Shown here in pieces: positions 8,272-15,690 of a stretch of 64,000 bases of DNA. The notes beneath the pieces were generated by a model. It was not told the origin of the DNA. It saw only the letters and a list, made by a program, of their open reading frames with translations, and did no database searches. Where the stretch lies: positions 1,550,001 to 1,614,000 of the forward strand of contig NZ_PPDK01000001.1 in NCBI RefSeq assembly GCF_003074135.1, in the 5' to 3' direction. The first letter of the stretch is position 1. Each line of letters starts with the position of its first letter. A program made the translations under genes and the position numbers. The DNA comes from Euzebya tangerina (GTDB lineage Bacteria; Actinomycetota; Nitriliruptoria; Euzebyales; Euzebyaceae).

Positions 8272-8930
8272 GTGATGCGCAGCCGGTCCAGGTGCGCGGC
8301 CATCTCGGCAGCTGCAGCATCCGCGTCGCCGGCCGCGATGGCATCGGCGATCCGCCCATGGTCGTGATGGACGTCACGCCAGAACGCCGCGCCGGCCTTG
8401 TCTCGCAGGAATCGGGTGCGCAGTGGCTGATGGACCGACCGGCTCATGATGGACAGCAGGGGGTTCTTCGACGCCCCCACGACCCGGTCGTGGAAGGCCA
8501 GACGCACATCGAGGGCGGAGGACACCTCCACCTCCTCCTCGACGCAGATCCGCAGCTGCGTGACATCGTCCTCGGTGCGCCGCTCCGCTGCCAGACGCGC
8601 AGCAGGCACCTCGACCATGGACCGGGCCTCGAGCAGATCCTGCACGCTGAGGACCTCGGCGGCCGACAGCAGGCCCACGGACGTCTCCAGTCGGTCGGCG
8701 ACGTGGGCGGGCGCCGGTGCCACGATGAAGCTGCCGCCGTTGACGCCCCGCTTGGTCTCGATCAGGCCCTCGGACCCAAGCGCCTTCAGCGCCTCCCGCG
8801 CCGTCAGCCGCGACACGCCGAAGAGGTCGCCGAGCTCCCCCTCGTTCGGGAGCTTCGCGCCCAGTGACAGGTCGCCCGACACAATTCGGTCGCGCAACTC
8901 GCTGGCGACCTTGTCTGAGGCCGACGCCAT
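8244..8930 (-). CDS. GntR-family (FadR/FCD) transcriptional regulator
   Basis: The 228-residue protein has an N-terminal winged HTH (ELRDRIVSGDLSLGAKLPNE..., then VSRLTAREALKALGSEGLIE) and a C-terminal FCD effector domain with the metal-binding pattern LEARSMVEVPAARLAA, FHDRVVGASKNPL and a late H.RI..AI. The ATG at 8930 is preceded by a GAAAGGGG site; upstream in-frame codons lack support. It is divergent from the amidohydrolase at 9076, and a near-palindromic site lies in the shared promoter, so autoregulation and control of the flanking catabolic genes is expected. The ligand is probably a pathway acid. Confidence 0.92.
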   Translation of the reverse strand: MASASDKVASELRDRIVSGDLSLGAKLPNEGELGDLFGVSRLTAREALKALGSEGLIETKRGVNGGSFIVAPAPAHVADRLETSVGLLSAAEVLSVQDLLEARSMVEVPAARLAAERRTEDDVTQLRICVEEEVEVSSALDVRLAFHDRVVGASKNPLLSIMSRSVHQPLRTRFLRDKAGAAFWRDVHHDHGRIADAIAAGDADAAAAEMAAHLDRLRITYEVIDPVE

Positions 8931-9022
8931 CCGGTCACCCCTTTCGCGCTCCGTGTGAGATGGCTGGCCGAACCACCTCGGTGACCGAGCGTACCCGCCC
9001 GTGAGAACGACCTTCCGTCGCG

Positions 9023-9036
9023 TAAACATCTGATGT
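9023..9036 (+). promoter_or_regulatory. Candidate GntR operator in the divergent promoter
   Basis: The sequence TAAACATCTGATGT contains the 11-base near-perfect palindrome ACATC-T-GATGT. It lies between the divergent GntR and amidohydrolase genes, about 40 bases before the latter. A copy matching at 11 of 13 positions lies before the nitrilase gene at 11554. FCD-type GntR regulators usually bind short odd-centred palindromes of this kind. Confidence 0.5.
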
Positions 9037-9075
9037 ATTGTCCGAGGTCCGAACCGGACCCAGAGGAGAGCAGCC

Positions 9076-10122
9076 GTGAGCGACCGTTTCGTCATCGACG
9101 GGGTGTGCCACCCCTACAACTTCGCGCCGGAGAACCAGGTCGGCCGCTTTGGTCGGATCTTCACCGACGTGATGCACAGCTACTACCCGCTGGTCAACGA
9201 CCCCGCCACGGCCTTCGACCGGCAGGCGTGGGAGCGGGAGTGGCAGACCGAGGAGTTCATGGACACCATGCTCCTCGAGTCCGACACCGACATCTGCGCC
9301 GTCCACACCCTGCCGATCTACGACGCCTACCGGGATGGGCTGACTGCCACCGATAAGGGCATCCAGCTCAAGCGCGACTACCCGGACCGGGTGCTGCTGT
9401 ACGTCGGGATCGACATGTTCGCCGAGCCGGAGGAGATCGAGGCCGAGGCGCAGATGGCGGTCGAGAACGGCGCCGACGGTCTCAAGTTCTACCCCTCCCG
9501 CTACATGGAGGGGCGGACGGAGACGTGGCCGGTGGACCGCATGTTCCCTGCGTTGCAGATCGCGCAGGACGCCGGCGTCACCAACATCGGCTGGCACAAG
9601 GTGCTGCCGATCGGGCCGGTCTCGACCGAGGGCATGGGGGTCGACGACGTCTCGACCGCGGCCAACGTCTTCCCCGACCTCAACTTCCAGGTCATCCACG
9701 CGGGCTTCATGTTCATCGACGAGACCACGTTCCTCATCGCCAACCACCCCAACGTCTACGTCACGATGGAGGCCTCGATGCTGCTGGCGATCCTCAACCC
9801 GCCGAAGCTGCAGGAGATCCTCGGCAACTTCATCGGCTTCGGTGGGCCCCACAAGGTCATCTACGCCTCCGCCGCCGTGAACCCGCACCCGCAGGCGGTG
9901 ATCGAGGCGATGGAGAACTTCCAGATGCCGGAGGGCAGCCCACTGCAGCTCACCGAGGAGATCCGCGACATGATCATGGGCGGGACCCTCGCCCGGCTGC
10001 ACGGGATCGACGTCGAGGAGCGGGCGGCGGCGCTGGCCAGCGACCGGTTCTCGACCTACAAGGCCGAGCACGGCCTGCGTGAGCGATGGACGGCTGTCAA
10101 CGGCGAGCCGGCGAACGCGTGA
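9076..10122 (+). CDS. Amidohydrolase family 2 (ACMSD-like TIM barrel)
   Basis: This 348-residue protein resembles amidohydrolase_2 proteins: FVIDGVCHPYNF with a first-strand His, a GADGLKFYPSR barrel segment, GWHKVLPIGP, FQVIHAGFMF with the fourth-strand His and a terminal GGTLARLHGI helix. Members are decarboxylases or C-N/C-C hydrolases that use one metal. The first strand reads VCHPYN instead of the usual H-x-H, so the metal site may be modified. GTG at 9076 follows a GAGGAG site. It is divergent from the GntR gene and coupled (GTGA) to the MIP18-like gene. Confidence 0.8.
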   Translation: MSDRFVIDGVCHPYNFAPENQVGRFGRIFTDVMHSYYPLVNDPATAFDRQAWEREWQTEEFMDTMLLESDTDICAVHTLPIYDAYRDGLTATDKGIQLKRDYPDRVLLYVGIDMFAEPEEIEAEAQMAVENGADGLKFYPSRYMEGRTETWPVDRMFPALQIAQDAGVTNIGWHKVLPIGPVSTEGMGVDDVSTAANVFPDLNFQVIHAGFMFIDETTFLIANHPNVYVTMEASMLLAILNPPKLQEILGNFIGFGGPHKVIYASAAVNPHPQAVIEAMENFQMPEGSPLQLTEEIRDMIMGGTLARLHGIDVEERAAALASDRFSTYKAEHGLRERWTAVNGEPANA

Positions 10123-10529
10123 CCGCGGCTCCGACGCCCGGACCTGACCCCGACCTCGCGGCCGGGGTCGCCGCGGCCCTCGCCGAGATCGACGACCCCT
10201 GCCTGGCGGCGGCGGGCCTTCCGGGCAGCATCACCGAGCTCGGGCTGGTCCAAGGGATCACCGCGGACAGCGAGGGCGTCGTCGAGGTCCGGGTTGCGCT
10301 CACCGAGATCGGGTGCGCCTTCACCCACCACCTGATCGATGCGATCACCACGGCGACCGAGCGCACAGCTGGTGTCACCAGCGCCAGTGTCCAGACGGTG
10401 TGGACGTGGGTGCCAGAGCAGATGGACCCGACCCTGCGCGACCGGCTTGCCGCGAACTCGACCGGGCTGGCGGAGCAGTTGGGAACCGCGCCGGGGCGCG
10501 TGACGCGCCTGCCGATCGTGACCGCCTGA
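10119..10529 (+). CDS. MIP18/PaaD-like (DUF59) Fe-S assembly protein
   Basis: The 136-residue product has the DUF59 pattern: an ALAEIDDPCLAAAG start, SITELGLVQGI, EVRVALTEIGCAFTHHLIDAI with a central Cys, and VTSASVQTVW. PaaD- and SufT-like members help load iron-sulfur or iron centres on partner enzymes. The GTG start overlaps the stop of the amidohydrolase, which suggests joint function, perhaps in maturing a metal centre of this pathway. The target is not visible in the window. Confidence 0.78.
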   Translation: MTAAPTPGPDPDLAAGVAAALAEIDDPCLAAAGLPGSITELGLVQGITADSEGVVEVRVALTEIGCAFTHHLIDAITTATERTAGVTSASVQTVWTWVPEQMDPTLRDRLAANSTGLAEQLGTAPGRVTRLPIVTA

Positions 10530-10542
10530 CCGCGCGCGGGGG

Positions 10543-11544
10543 TCAGTCGGCGGCGCCCGCTGTTTCGTCGCCCTCGCGGGGCTCACCGGAAGCGAATCCG
10601 CTGCCGCCGAAGGCGACCGCGCTCTTCGGCCGGTCGTCGATGTCCAGGCGCAGCACCTCGGCACGCCCGTAGTGGCCGGCGGAGTCGACGAACACCTTGA
10701 CGCCGCCGAGCTCGTCGAGGTCGAGGTCAGCGACCAGGATCGTCTCCTCGGACCCGATGTGCGGTCCGGCCAAGTACGGCGTCATCGGGTGGATGATCGC
10801 CGACCAGCCGCCACCGACACCGACGAACTCCTGCTCTCCGAGTGCCTCGGCCATCACGTCCAGCATCTGCTGGGTGACCGGGTTGCTGGCCACGACCACG
10901 AAGGTCTGGCCGGTGATGGCATGGCTTCGGCTCATGGCTTCGACCTGCGGGTCGAAGACCTCGTTGAAGCCGGCCAGGGTCGACAGCCCCGGCCATGAGC
11001 CGGCGTGGATCTGCTCGCCTTGGACCACGAGGGCCTGCCGGGCCAGGTTCATCGTGTGCTCCCAGCACGCCAGCGCGCCGACGCGGCCCGCCGCGGTGTC
11101 CACCACCCGGAGGGTCGAGCCGTCGCCCTGCCCCCAGACGGTGCGCTCGGCGAACGTCGGTTGGAGCTTGCGGTGCACCGAGCGGATCTGGCCGTCGGCG
11201 TCGATCGTCGCCTGGCTGTTGTAGAGCGTTCCGCCGTTCCGCTCGCTGAACCCCATGACGACCGTCATCCCGTGCGTCTTCGCCGCCTCCGCGACCGCGG
11301 CGAGTTCAGGGCCGTCGGCCATGACCGATGCGGCGGCGTAGCGCTGGTGCAGCCTGGCCTGGACGATGGGCGGATAGCAGTTGATCCAGTAGGGGAATCC
11401 GGGCAGGAACACCTCCGGGAACACCGCGAACGTGGCCCCCTGCTCGGCTGCGTCGGCGATCAACGAGCGGGCCTTGTCGGTCGAGGCGGCGGTGTCGAGG
11501 AGGATCGGAGCGGCGTGCACGGCCGCGGCGCGAACGGTGGTCAT
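10543..11544 (-). CDS. Nitrilase / carbon-nitrogen hydrolase
   Basis: The 333-residue enzyme has the Glu-Lys-Cys triad of the nitrilase superfamily: Glu in FPEVFLPGFPYW, Lys in HRKLQPTF and Cys in GALACWEHTMNLAR. The CWEH context and the length are those of true nitrilases (branch 1), which turn a nitrile directly to the acid and ammonia. It converges with the MIP18 gene with a 13-base gap. A motif like that in the GntR divergon lies just upstream, so it may belong to the same regulon. Aliphatic or aromatic nitrile preference cannot be told. Confidence 0.9.
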   Translation of the reverse strand: MTTVRAAAVHAAPILLDTAASTDKARSLIADAAEQGATFAVFPEVFLPGFPYWINCYPPIVQARLHQRYAAASVMADGPELAAVAEAAKTHGMTVVMGFSERNGGTLYNSQATIDADGQIRSVHRKLQPTFAERTVWGQGDGSTLRVVDTAAGRVGALACWEHTMNLARQALVVQGEQIHAGSWPGLSTLAGFNEVFDPQVEAMSRSHAITGQTFVVVASNPVTQQMLDVMAEALGEQEFVGVGGGWSAIIHPMTPYLAGPHIGSEETILVADLDLDELGGVKVFVDSAGHYGRAEVLRLDIDDRPKSAVAFGGSGFASGEPREGDETAGAAD

Positions 11545-11553
11545 ACCGCACCC

Positions 11554-11566
11554 TAAACATCAGAGG
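11554..11566 (+). promoter_or_regulatory. Second copy of the candidate GntR operator, before the nitrilase
   Basis: TAAACATCAGAGG matches the site at 9023 (TAAACATCTGATG) at 11 of 13 positions and lies only 9 bases before the nitrilase start codon. On the nitrilase strand it overlaps the expected -10/start region. This links the nitrilase to the GntR regulator of the island; binding is inferred only from the motif. Confidence 0.45.
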
Positions 11567-11596
11567 ATTGACCGTCAAGCTGCTCGTGATCCTCCG

Positions 11597-11612
11597 GTCA
11601 ACCTGGGTTGAC
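11597..11612 (+). promoter_or_regulatory. Operator palindrome 1 (GTCAAC-N4-GTTGAC)
   Basis: GTCAACCTGGGTTGAC is a perfect inverted repeat with a 4-base spacer, 31 bases before the HTH gene. An identical-arm copy follows at 11624, and an odd-centred TTGAC/GTCAA element lies at 11568-11578. The two palindromes start 27 bases apart. Confidence 0.7.
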
Positions 11613-11623
11613 GAGTGTGATCT

Positions 11624-11639
11624 GTCAACGTATGTTGAC
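11624..11639 (+). promoter_or_regulatory. Operator palindrome 2 (GTCAAC-N4-GTTGAC)
   Basis: GTCAACGTATGTTGAC is the second perfect copy, ending 3 bases before the ATG of the HTH gene at 11643. No Shine-Dalgarno sequence fits in that space, so the transcript may be leaderless and the site would then overlap the promoter core. Autoregulation by the HTH protein is the simplest reading. Confidence 0.7.
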
Positions 11640-11642
11640 GAT

Positions 11643-11873
11643 ATGACTGCCCCCCCTGTCGTCACCGCCGCCGGTGCGGCGTCGAGCCGCGACCCGGACA
11701 CCGGCCTTCGAGCCGTGGCAGCGCTCCGTCGCCTCACCGACGACCTGGAGGCGCTGCAGGTCGACAACGCCCGGGAGCAGGGCTGGACCTGGCGGCAGAT
11801 CGCAGAAGCCCTCGGCGTCTCCAAGCAGGCCGTCCACAAGAAGCACGGCCGCCCCCGCCTACGGAGAGGATGA
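11643..11873 (+). CDS. Small helix-turn-helix regulator paired with a Clp-N protein
   Basis: The 76-residue protein consists of a short Ala-rich lead, a helix (GLRAVAALRRLTDDLEAL) and a C-terminal HTH with WTWRQIAEALGVSKQAVHKK. There is no separate effector domain. I took the ATG at 11643 because two operator-like palindromes occupy the in-frame sequence before it. It lies 3 bases before a Clp N-domain gene; in actinobacteria such pairs recur, which suggests that the Clp-N protein is its regulatory target or partner. Likely autoregulated through the two upstream palindromes. Confidence 0.85.
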   Translation: MTAPPVVTAAGAASSRDPDTGLRAVAALRRLTDDLEALQVDNAREQGWTWRQIAEALGVSKQAVHKKHGRPRLRRG

Positions 11874-11876
11874 TCC

Positions 11877-12395
11877 ATGTTCGAGCGATTCACCGAGGAT
11901 GCGCGCGAAGTCGTCGTCGAGGCCCAGCGGATCGGCCGCGAGCGGGGCGAGCGAGCAATCGACGAAGAGCACCTGCTCCTCGCCCTGCTGGTGATCGGCC
12001 AACCGCTCGGCGGGGCGCTGTTGACGACCGGCGGCCTGACTGCCGCGGCAGTGCGGGAACGGATGGACCGGTCGGACGAACAACTCCTGGCCACGCTCGG
12101 CGTCGATGTCGAGGTGGTGCGAGCGCGGATGGTCAGGACCTTCGGTGAGGCGGCCGTCCGCCGTCTGGGCCGTCACCGACGAGGCGGCCACATTCCGTTC
12201 ACGAGTGCCGCGAAGACGCTCCTCGAACGCTCGCTGCGGGAGGCGCTGGCCCGGAAGGACCGGCACATCGGCCCCGAGCACATCGTCCTGGCCATGTTCC
12301 GCCGCGGCGGCCGTGTAGCCGCAGACCTGCGGGAAGCCGGGATCACTCGCAGCCAGGTGGAGGTCGAGGTTGACCGGGTGCGGCGGGCGGCCTGA
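11877..12395 (+). CDS. Double Clp N-domain protein without ATPase module
   Basis: The 172-residue protein has two Clp-N repeats: FERFTEDAREVVVEAQRIGRERG / IDEEHLLLALL near residues 2-75, and FTSAAKTLLERSLREALARKD / IGPEHIVLAMF near residues 95-170. In ClpA/ClpC these repeats bind adaptors or substrates; here no AAA+ ATPase follows. It could act as an anti-adaptor, a substrate receptor or a stress sensor. A GGAGAGG site precedes the ATG. The tight spacing with the HTH gene indicates one transcript. Confidence 0.88.
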   Translation: MFERFTEDAREVVVEAQRIGRERGERAIDEEHLLLALLVIGQPLGGALLTTGGLTAAAVRERMDRSDEQLLATLGVDVEVVRARMVRTFGEAAVRRLGRHRRGGHIPFTSAAKTLLERSLREALARKDRHIGPEHIVLAMFRRGGRVAADLREAGITRSQVEVEVDRVRRAA

Positions 12396-12541
12396 GGACC
12401 GGTGCCCCGCCGGTGGTCGCAACAGCGAGGACCGAACAGGCGCCGTGGTGACGTCGATGCCCGCGGTGTCGAACAGCGCCGCGCGTAGGATCTTCGCATG
12501 GTCGGCATCGTGTGCCTGCAGGGCGGTCGGGAGCGCCACGG

Positions 12542-13264
12542 ATGAATGCGGCCGGATCGCTGCACGACGACGAGCCACACGCGGAGTCGACCGCCGCGCG
12601 CCTGAACTGGCTGCGAGCGGGTGTGCTGGGCGCGAACGACGGGATCGTGTCCATCTCCGGCCTGGTCGTCGGCGTCGCCGCCGCAACAACCTCCACCGGC
12701 GCCATCGCCACCGCGGGCGTGGCCGGCGTCGTGGCGGGAGCGGTCTCGATGGCCCTGGGCGAGTACGTCTCCGTGAGCACCCAGCGGGACTCCGAGAACG
12801 CCCTGATCGCGAAGGAGGAGGCCGAACTCGAGGAGATGCCGGAGGAGGAGCTCGAGGAGTTGGTCGCGCTGCTGGAGGTCAAGGGGCTGTCAGCCCCCAC
12901 GGCTCGGGCAGCCGCGACGGAGATGACCCAGCACGATGCGCTGGCGGCACACCTTGACGTCGAGCTGGGACTCACGCCCGAGGACATGGCCAACCCCTGG
13001 GCGGCAGCCGTCGCCTCGGCAATCGCGTTCGTGCTCGGATCCCTCCTGCCGATGGCTGCGATCCTGATCCCACCCGCTGGATCGCGAATCCCGATCGCGT
13101 TCGTCGGGGTGCTGGTGGCGCTCACCCTCACCGGTGCGCTCAGTGCGCGGCTCGGCGCCTCACCCCTTCGTCCCGCGGTCGTCCGGTTGGTGGTCGGCGG
13201 AGCGCTCGCGATGGGCTTCACCTACGGCATCGGCGCCCTGCTGGGCGTCTCGGTCGCGGGCTAG
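12542..13264 (+). CDS. VIT1/CCC1-family divalent metal transporter
   Basis: The 240-residue membrane protein has the VIT1/CCC1 pattern: LNWLRAGVLGANDGIVSISGL in the first membrane segment, a GEYVSVSTQRDSE segment after the second, a cytosolic acidic stretch (EEEAELEEMPEEELEEL region) that binds metal in plant VIT1, then three more membrane segments ending in a glycine-rich helix. Family members move iron or manganese. I chose ATG 12542 with GGGAG upstream; an earlier in-frame ATG at 12512 is possible. It appears to be a single-gene unit between the Clp-N and kinase genes. Confidence 0.9.
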   Translation: MNAAGSLHDDEPHAESTAARLNWLRAGVLGANDGIVSISGLVVGVAAATTSTGAIATAGVAGVVAGAVSMALGEYVSVSTQRDSENALIAKEEAELEEMPEEELEELVALLEVKGLSAPTARAAATEMTQHDALAAHLDVELGLTPEDMANPWAAAVASAIAFVLGSLLPMAAILIPPAGSRIPIAFVGVLVALTLTGALSARLGASPLRPAVVRLVVGGALAMGFTYGIGALLGVSVAG

Positions 13265-13370
13265 CGACGCGCCACCGACTGGCTGGCGCCTCCTCGCTCC
13301 GCCCGCCAAGGCGACGACCGACCAGTACCGCACGGCTGACGAACCGCGCGGATCAGGCTAAGACGGTGGG

Positions 13371-15161
13371 ATGACCCTCGTCGCGGGCCGATATGAGCTG
13401 GGTGAACGCCTGGGCACTGGCGGCACCGGTGAGGTGTGGCGGGCCGTCGACACCACCCTCGAGCGACCCGTAGCCGTCAAGCGGATCCGCCTCGACCGAG
13501 TCGGCCACTCCGGCGACACGCTGTCCACCGAGGAGCGGGTCATGCGAGAGGCCCGCGTCACCGCCCGCATGGCCGACCCCGGTGCGGTCAGCATCTTCGA
13601 CGTCGTCACCGAGGACGCCGATCTCTACCTGGTCATGGAGCTGGTCGACGCCCCGGACCTGGCGCGGCTGGTTGCCCGCGACGGCCCGCTCCGGCCGGCC
13701 GCCGCCGCGAGGCTCGGTCTGCAGCTGCTGGCCACCCTCCGTGCCGCCCACGACCTCGGCATCGTCCACCGCGACGTCAAGCCCAGCAACGTGCTGGTGC
13801 AGCCCGACGGGACGCCGCGCCTGACGGACTTCGGGACCGCCATGCTGGTCGACGACGACCGGCTGACCATGACTGGCATGGTGATCGGTTCGCCGGCCTA
13901 CATGTCCCCGGAGCAGGCCACCGGCGATCCGGTCGACCACCGCAGCGACCTCTGGTCGTTGGCCGCCACGCTCTACCACGCCGTCGAGGGAACGGCCCCG
14001 TTCGGCGGAGGCACTCCGGTTGCCACCATCAACCAGGTGACCAACGAACCACCCCGGCAGCCACAGCGGGCCGGCCCCCTCGCCGACGTCCTCCTCGGCG
14101 TCCTCGTTCGCGACCCGGCGGCTCGACCGGGCCACGACCAACTCGCCGGCTCGCTGACGGCCGTCGCCGATGGACGGGCTCCTCGCAGGGTGACAGCGCG
14201 GCGGGCGACATCGACGTCGAACAGACCACCTTCTGCGCCTCGGACTGACGCCGCTCCAGCGCGGGCCACCCAGTCAGCGGAGCCGCCGACGTCACGCCGA
14301 TCGGCGTCGATCGCCACCGTGGTCGGCCTGACGGTCGGCGCCCTGCTGGTCGTTGCCGGAACCGGGTTCCTGGTGGCTCAGCGACTGTCCTCGGCAGAGG
14401 GCACGGCCGCGGCCGAAGCGAGCGCCGCCGCAGCCGTCCCTCCAGCGCTGATCAGCCCGACCGAGACCGCCCAACCCTCGACGGCACCACTCCTGCCGAG
14501 TGACCAGCCGACGTCGCCCGCGACCAGCGAGCCGACACCGGAGCCATCGCCAACCCCCGCGCCCGCCCCGAGCCCGACTCCGACGGCCGCCGAGGTCGAC
14601 CCACCCTCGCCCGCCCCGACACCCACCGACGCGGAGCCGATCGCCATCGATGACGACGGCGAGACGGAGTTCGGCCAGGGAGACGTGCCGGACGACTGGG
14701 AGCGCTACCGCCCTGATGACGCGCCCTACCGGGTTGAGCACCCGGCGGGCTGGACCATCGATCGGCGCAGCGACACGATCACCGACATCGCCGACCCGGA
14801 CAGCCCTGCCTACCTGCGCCTGGACTGGACCGACGATCCCCAACCGGACGCACTGGCCAACTGGGAGGCGTTCGAGCAGGACTTCGGCCCCTCCAAGCCC
14901 AACTACCGGCGCCTGCGGCTGGAAGCCACCACGTTCGACGGCCAGAACGCCGCGATCTGGGAGTACACCTACGACACCGACGCCGGGACGGTGCACGCCT
15001 ACAACCTCAACGTCAGCGGTGAGGAGTTCGGCTATGCGCTGAACTTCCAGACCAGCGCAGACCTGTGGGACTCCCAGGTCGAGCTCTTCGACGCGTTCGC
15101 GACGTCCTACGAGATCGTCGGTCTGGACGACGAGGACGACGACCAGGACGACGAGGAGTAG
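13371..15161 (+). CDS. Membrane Ser/Thr protein kinase (PknB-like) with extracellular domain
   Basis: The 596-residue protein starts with a Hanks-type kinase domain (about residues 1-265): glycine loop LGTGGTGEVW, Lys37 in VAVKRI, catalytic HRDVKPSN with Asp135 and DFG at 153-155. A single membrane helix lies near residues 305-330, followed by a Pro/Thr/Ser-rich spacer (about 350-420) and an acidic extracellular domain (about 425-590) with several Trp and Tyr residues and a D/E-rich tail. There are no PASTA repeats, so the sensor domain is of another, unrecognised type. The target is unknown. Confidence 0.92.
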   Translation: MTLVAGRYELGERLGTGGTGEVWRAVDTTLERPVAVKRIRLDRVGHSGDTLSTEERVMREARVTARMADPGAVSIFDVVTEDADLYLVMELVDAPDLARLVARDGPLRPAAAARLGLQLLATLRAAHDLGIVHRDVKPSNVLVQPDGTPRLTDFGTAMLVDDDRLTMTGMVIGSPAYMSPEQATGDPVDHRSDLWSLAATLYHAVEGTAPFGGGTPVATINQVTNEPPRQPQRAGPLADVLLGVLVRDPAARPGHDQLAGSLTAVADGRAPRRVTARRATSTSNRPPSAPRTDAAPARATQSAEPPTSRRSASIATVVGLTVGALLVVAGTGFLVAQRLSSAEGTAAAEASAAAAVPPALISPTETAQPSTAPLLPSDQPTSPATSEPTPEPSPTPAPAPSPTPTAAEVDPPSPAPTPTDAEPIAIDDDGETEFGQGDVPDDWERYRPDDAPYRVEHPAGWTIDRRSDTITDIADPDSPAYLRLDWTDDPQPDALANWEAFEQDFGPSKPNYRRLRLEATTFDGQNAAIWEYTYDTDAGTVHAYNLNVSGEEFGYALNFQTSADLWDSQVELFDAFATSYEIVGLDDEDDDQDDEE

Positions 15162-15227
15162 GCAGACTCGGCCACCCGGACAGACGAGACGGCGATACGA
15201 TGGACAGTCCCCGTGAAAGGCCGAGCC

Positions 15228-15641
15228 GTGCGCAAGACCTACCTGGTGGTCCTGGGAAGTGTCATCGTCGTCGCCGGGCTTGCCATGCTGCTGCTGCCGG
15301 GGCCCGGCCTGCTCGTGATCGCGCTCGGTCTGACCACGCTGGCCTCGGCAGGTGTGCTGTGGGCGGCGCGGTTGCTGGTCCGGACCAGGGACCGGCTGCC
15401 AGACGCCGAGGACGGGTCCGGCAAGCCCGGCCTGGGCAAGACCATGCTGATCAGCATCGACCGACGGATGGGTCGCATCTCCGCGGTCCGGGAGGTCCGC
15501 AGGCAGGACCGGCTGGCCCGCGAGGCCGCGTGGCGGGAGCAGCTCGTGACGACCGACCTCGACACCCTGCCCGGCAGCCAGTCGGTGGACGACATCAAGG
15601 CGCGCGGGTCTGCAGACACCGCACACCGTCGGCTGGTCTAG
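15228..15641 (+). CDS. PGPGW-type small membrane protein
   Basis: The 137-residue product has a hydrophobic hairpin with the signature LLLPGPGLLVIALGL, typical of TMEM_PGPGW proteins, then a charged cytosolic tail. GTG at 15228 is preceded by AAAGG at good spacing; an in-frame GTG at 15213 is an alternative. It lies 66 bases after the kinase gene on the same strand and may be co-transcribed, but no functional link is known. Confidence 0.8.
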   Translation: MRKTYLVVLGSVIVVAGLAMLLLPGPGLLVIALGLTTLASAGVLWAARLLVRTRDRLPDAEDGSGKPGLGKTMLISIDRRMGRISAVREVRRQDRLAREAAWREQLVTTDLDTLPGSQSVDDIKARGSADTAHRRLV

Positions 15642-15690
15642 GCGGGCCGTCCCCGCGGTAGCGCGGCCGAGGACGGTCGGGCACCGCAGC

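Noticed and set aside
12396-12541. Minus-strand coding remnant between the Clp-N and VIT genes
   Set aside because: A minus-strand frame reads a helix-like segment (LQAHDADHAKILRAALF), but it runs through the Clp-N gene on the other strand and has no start or complete domain.
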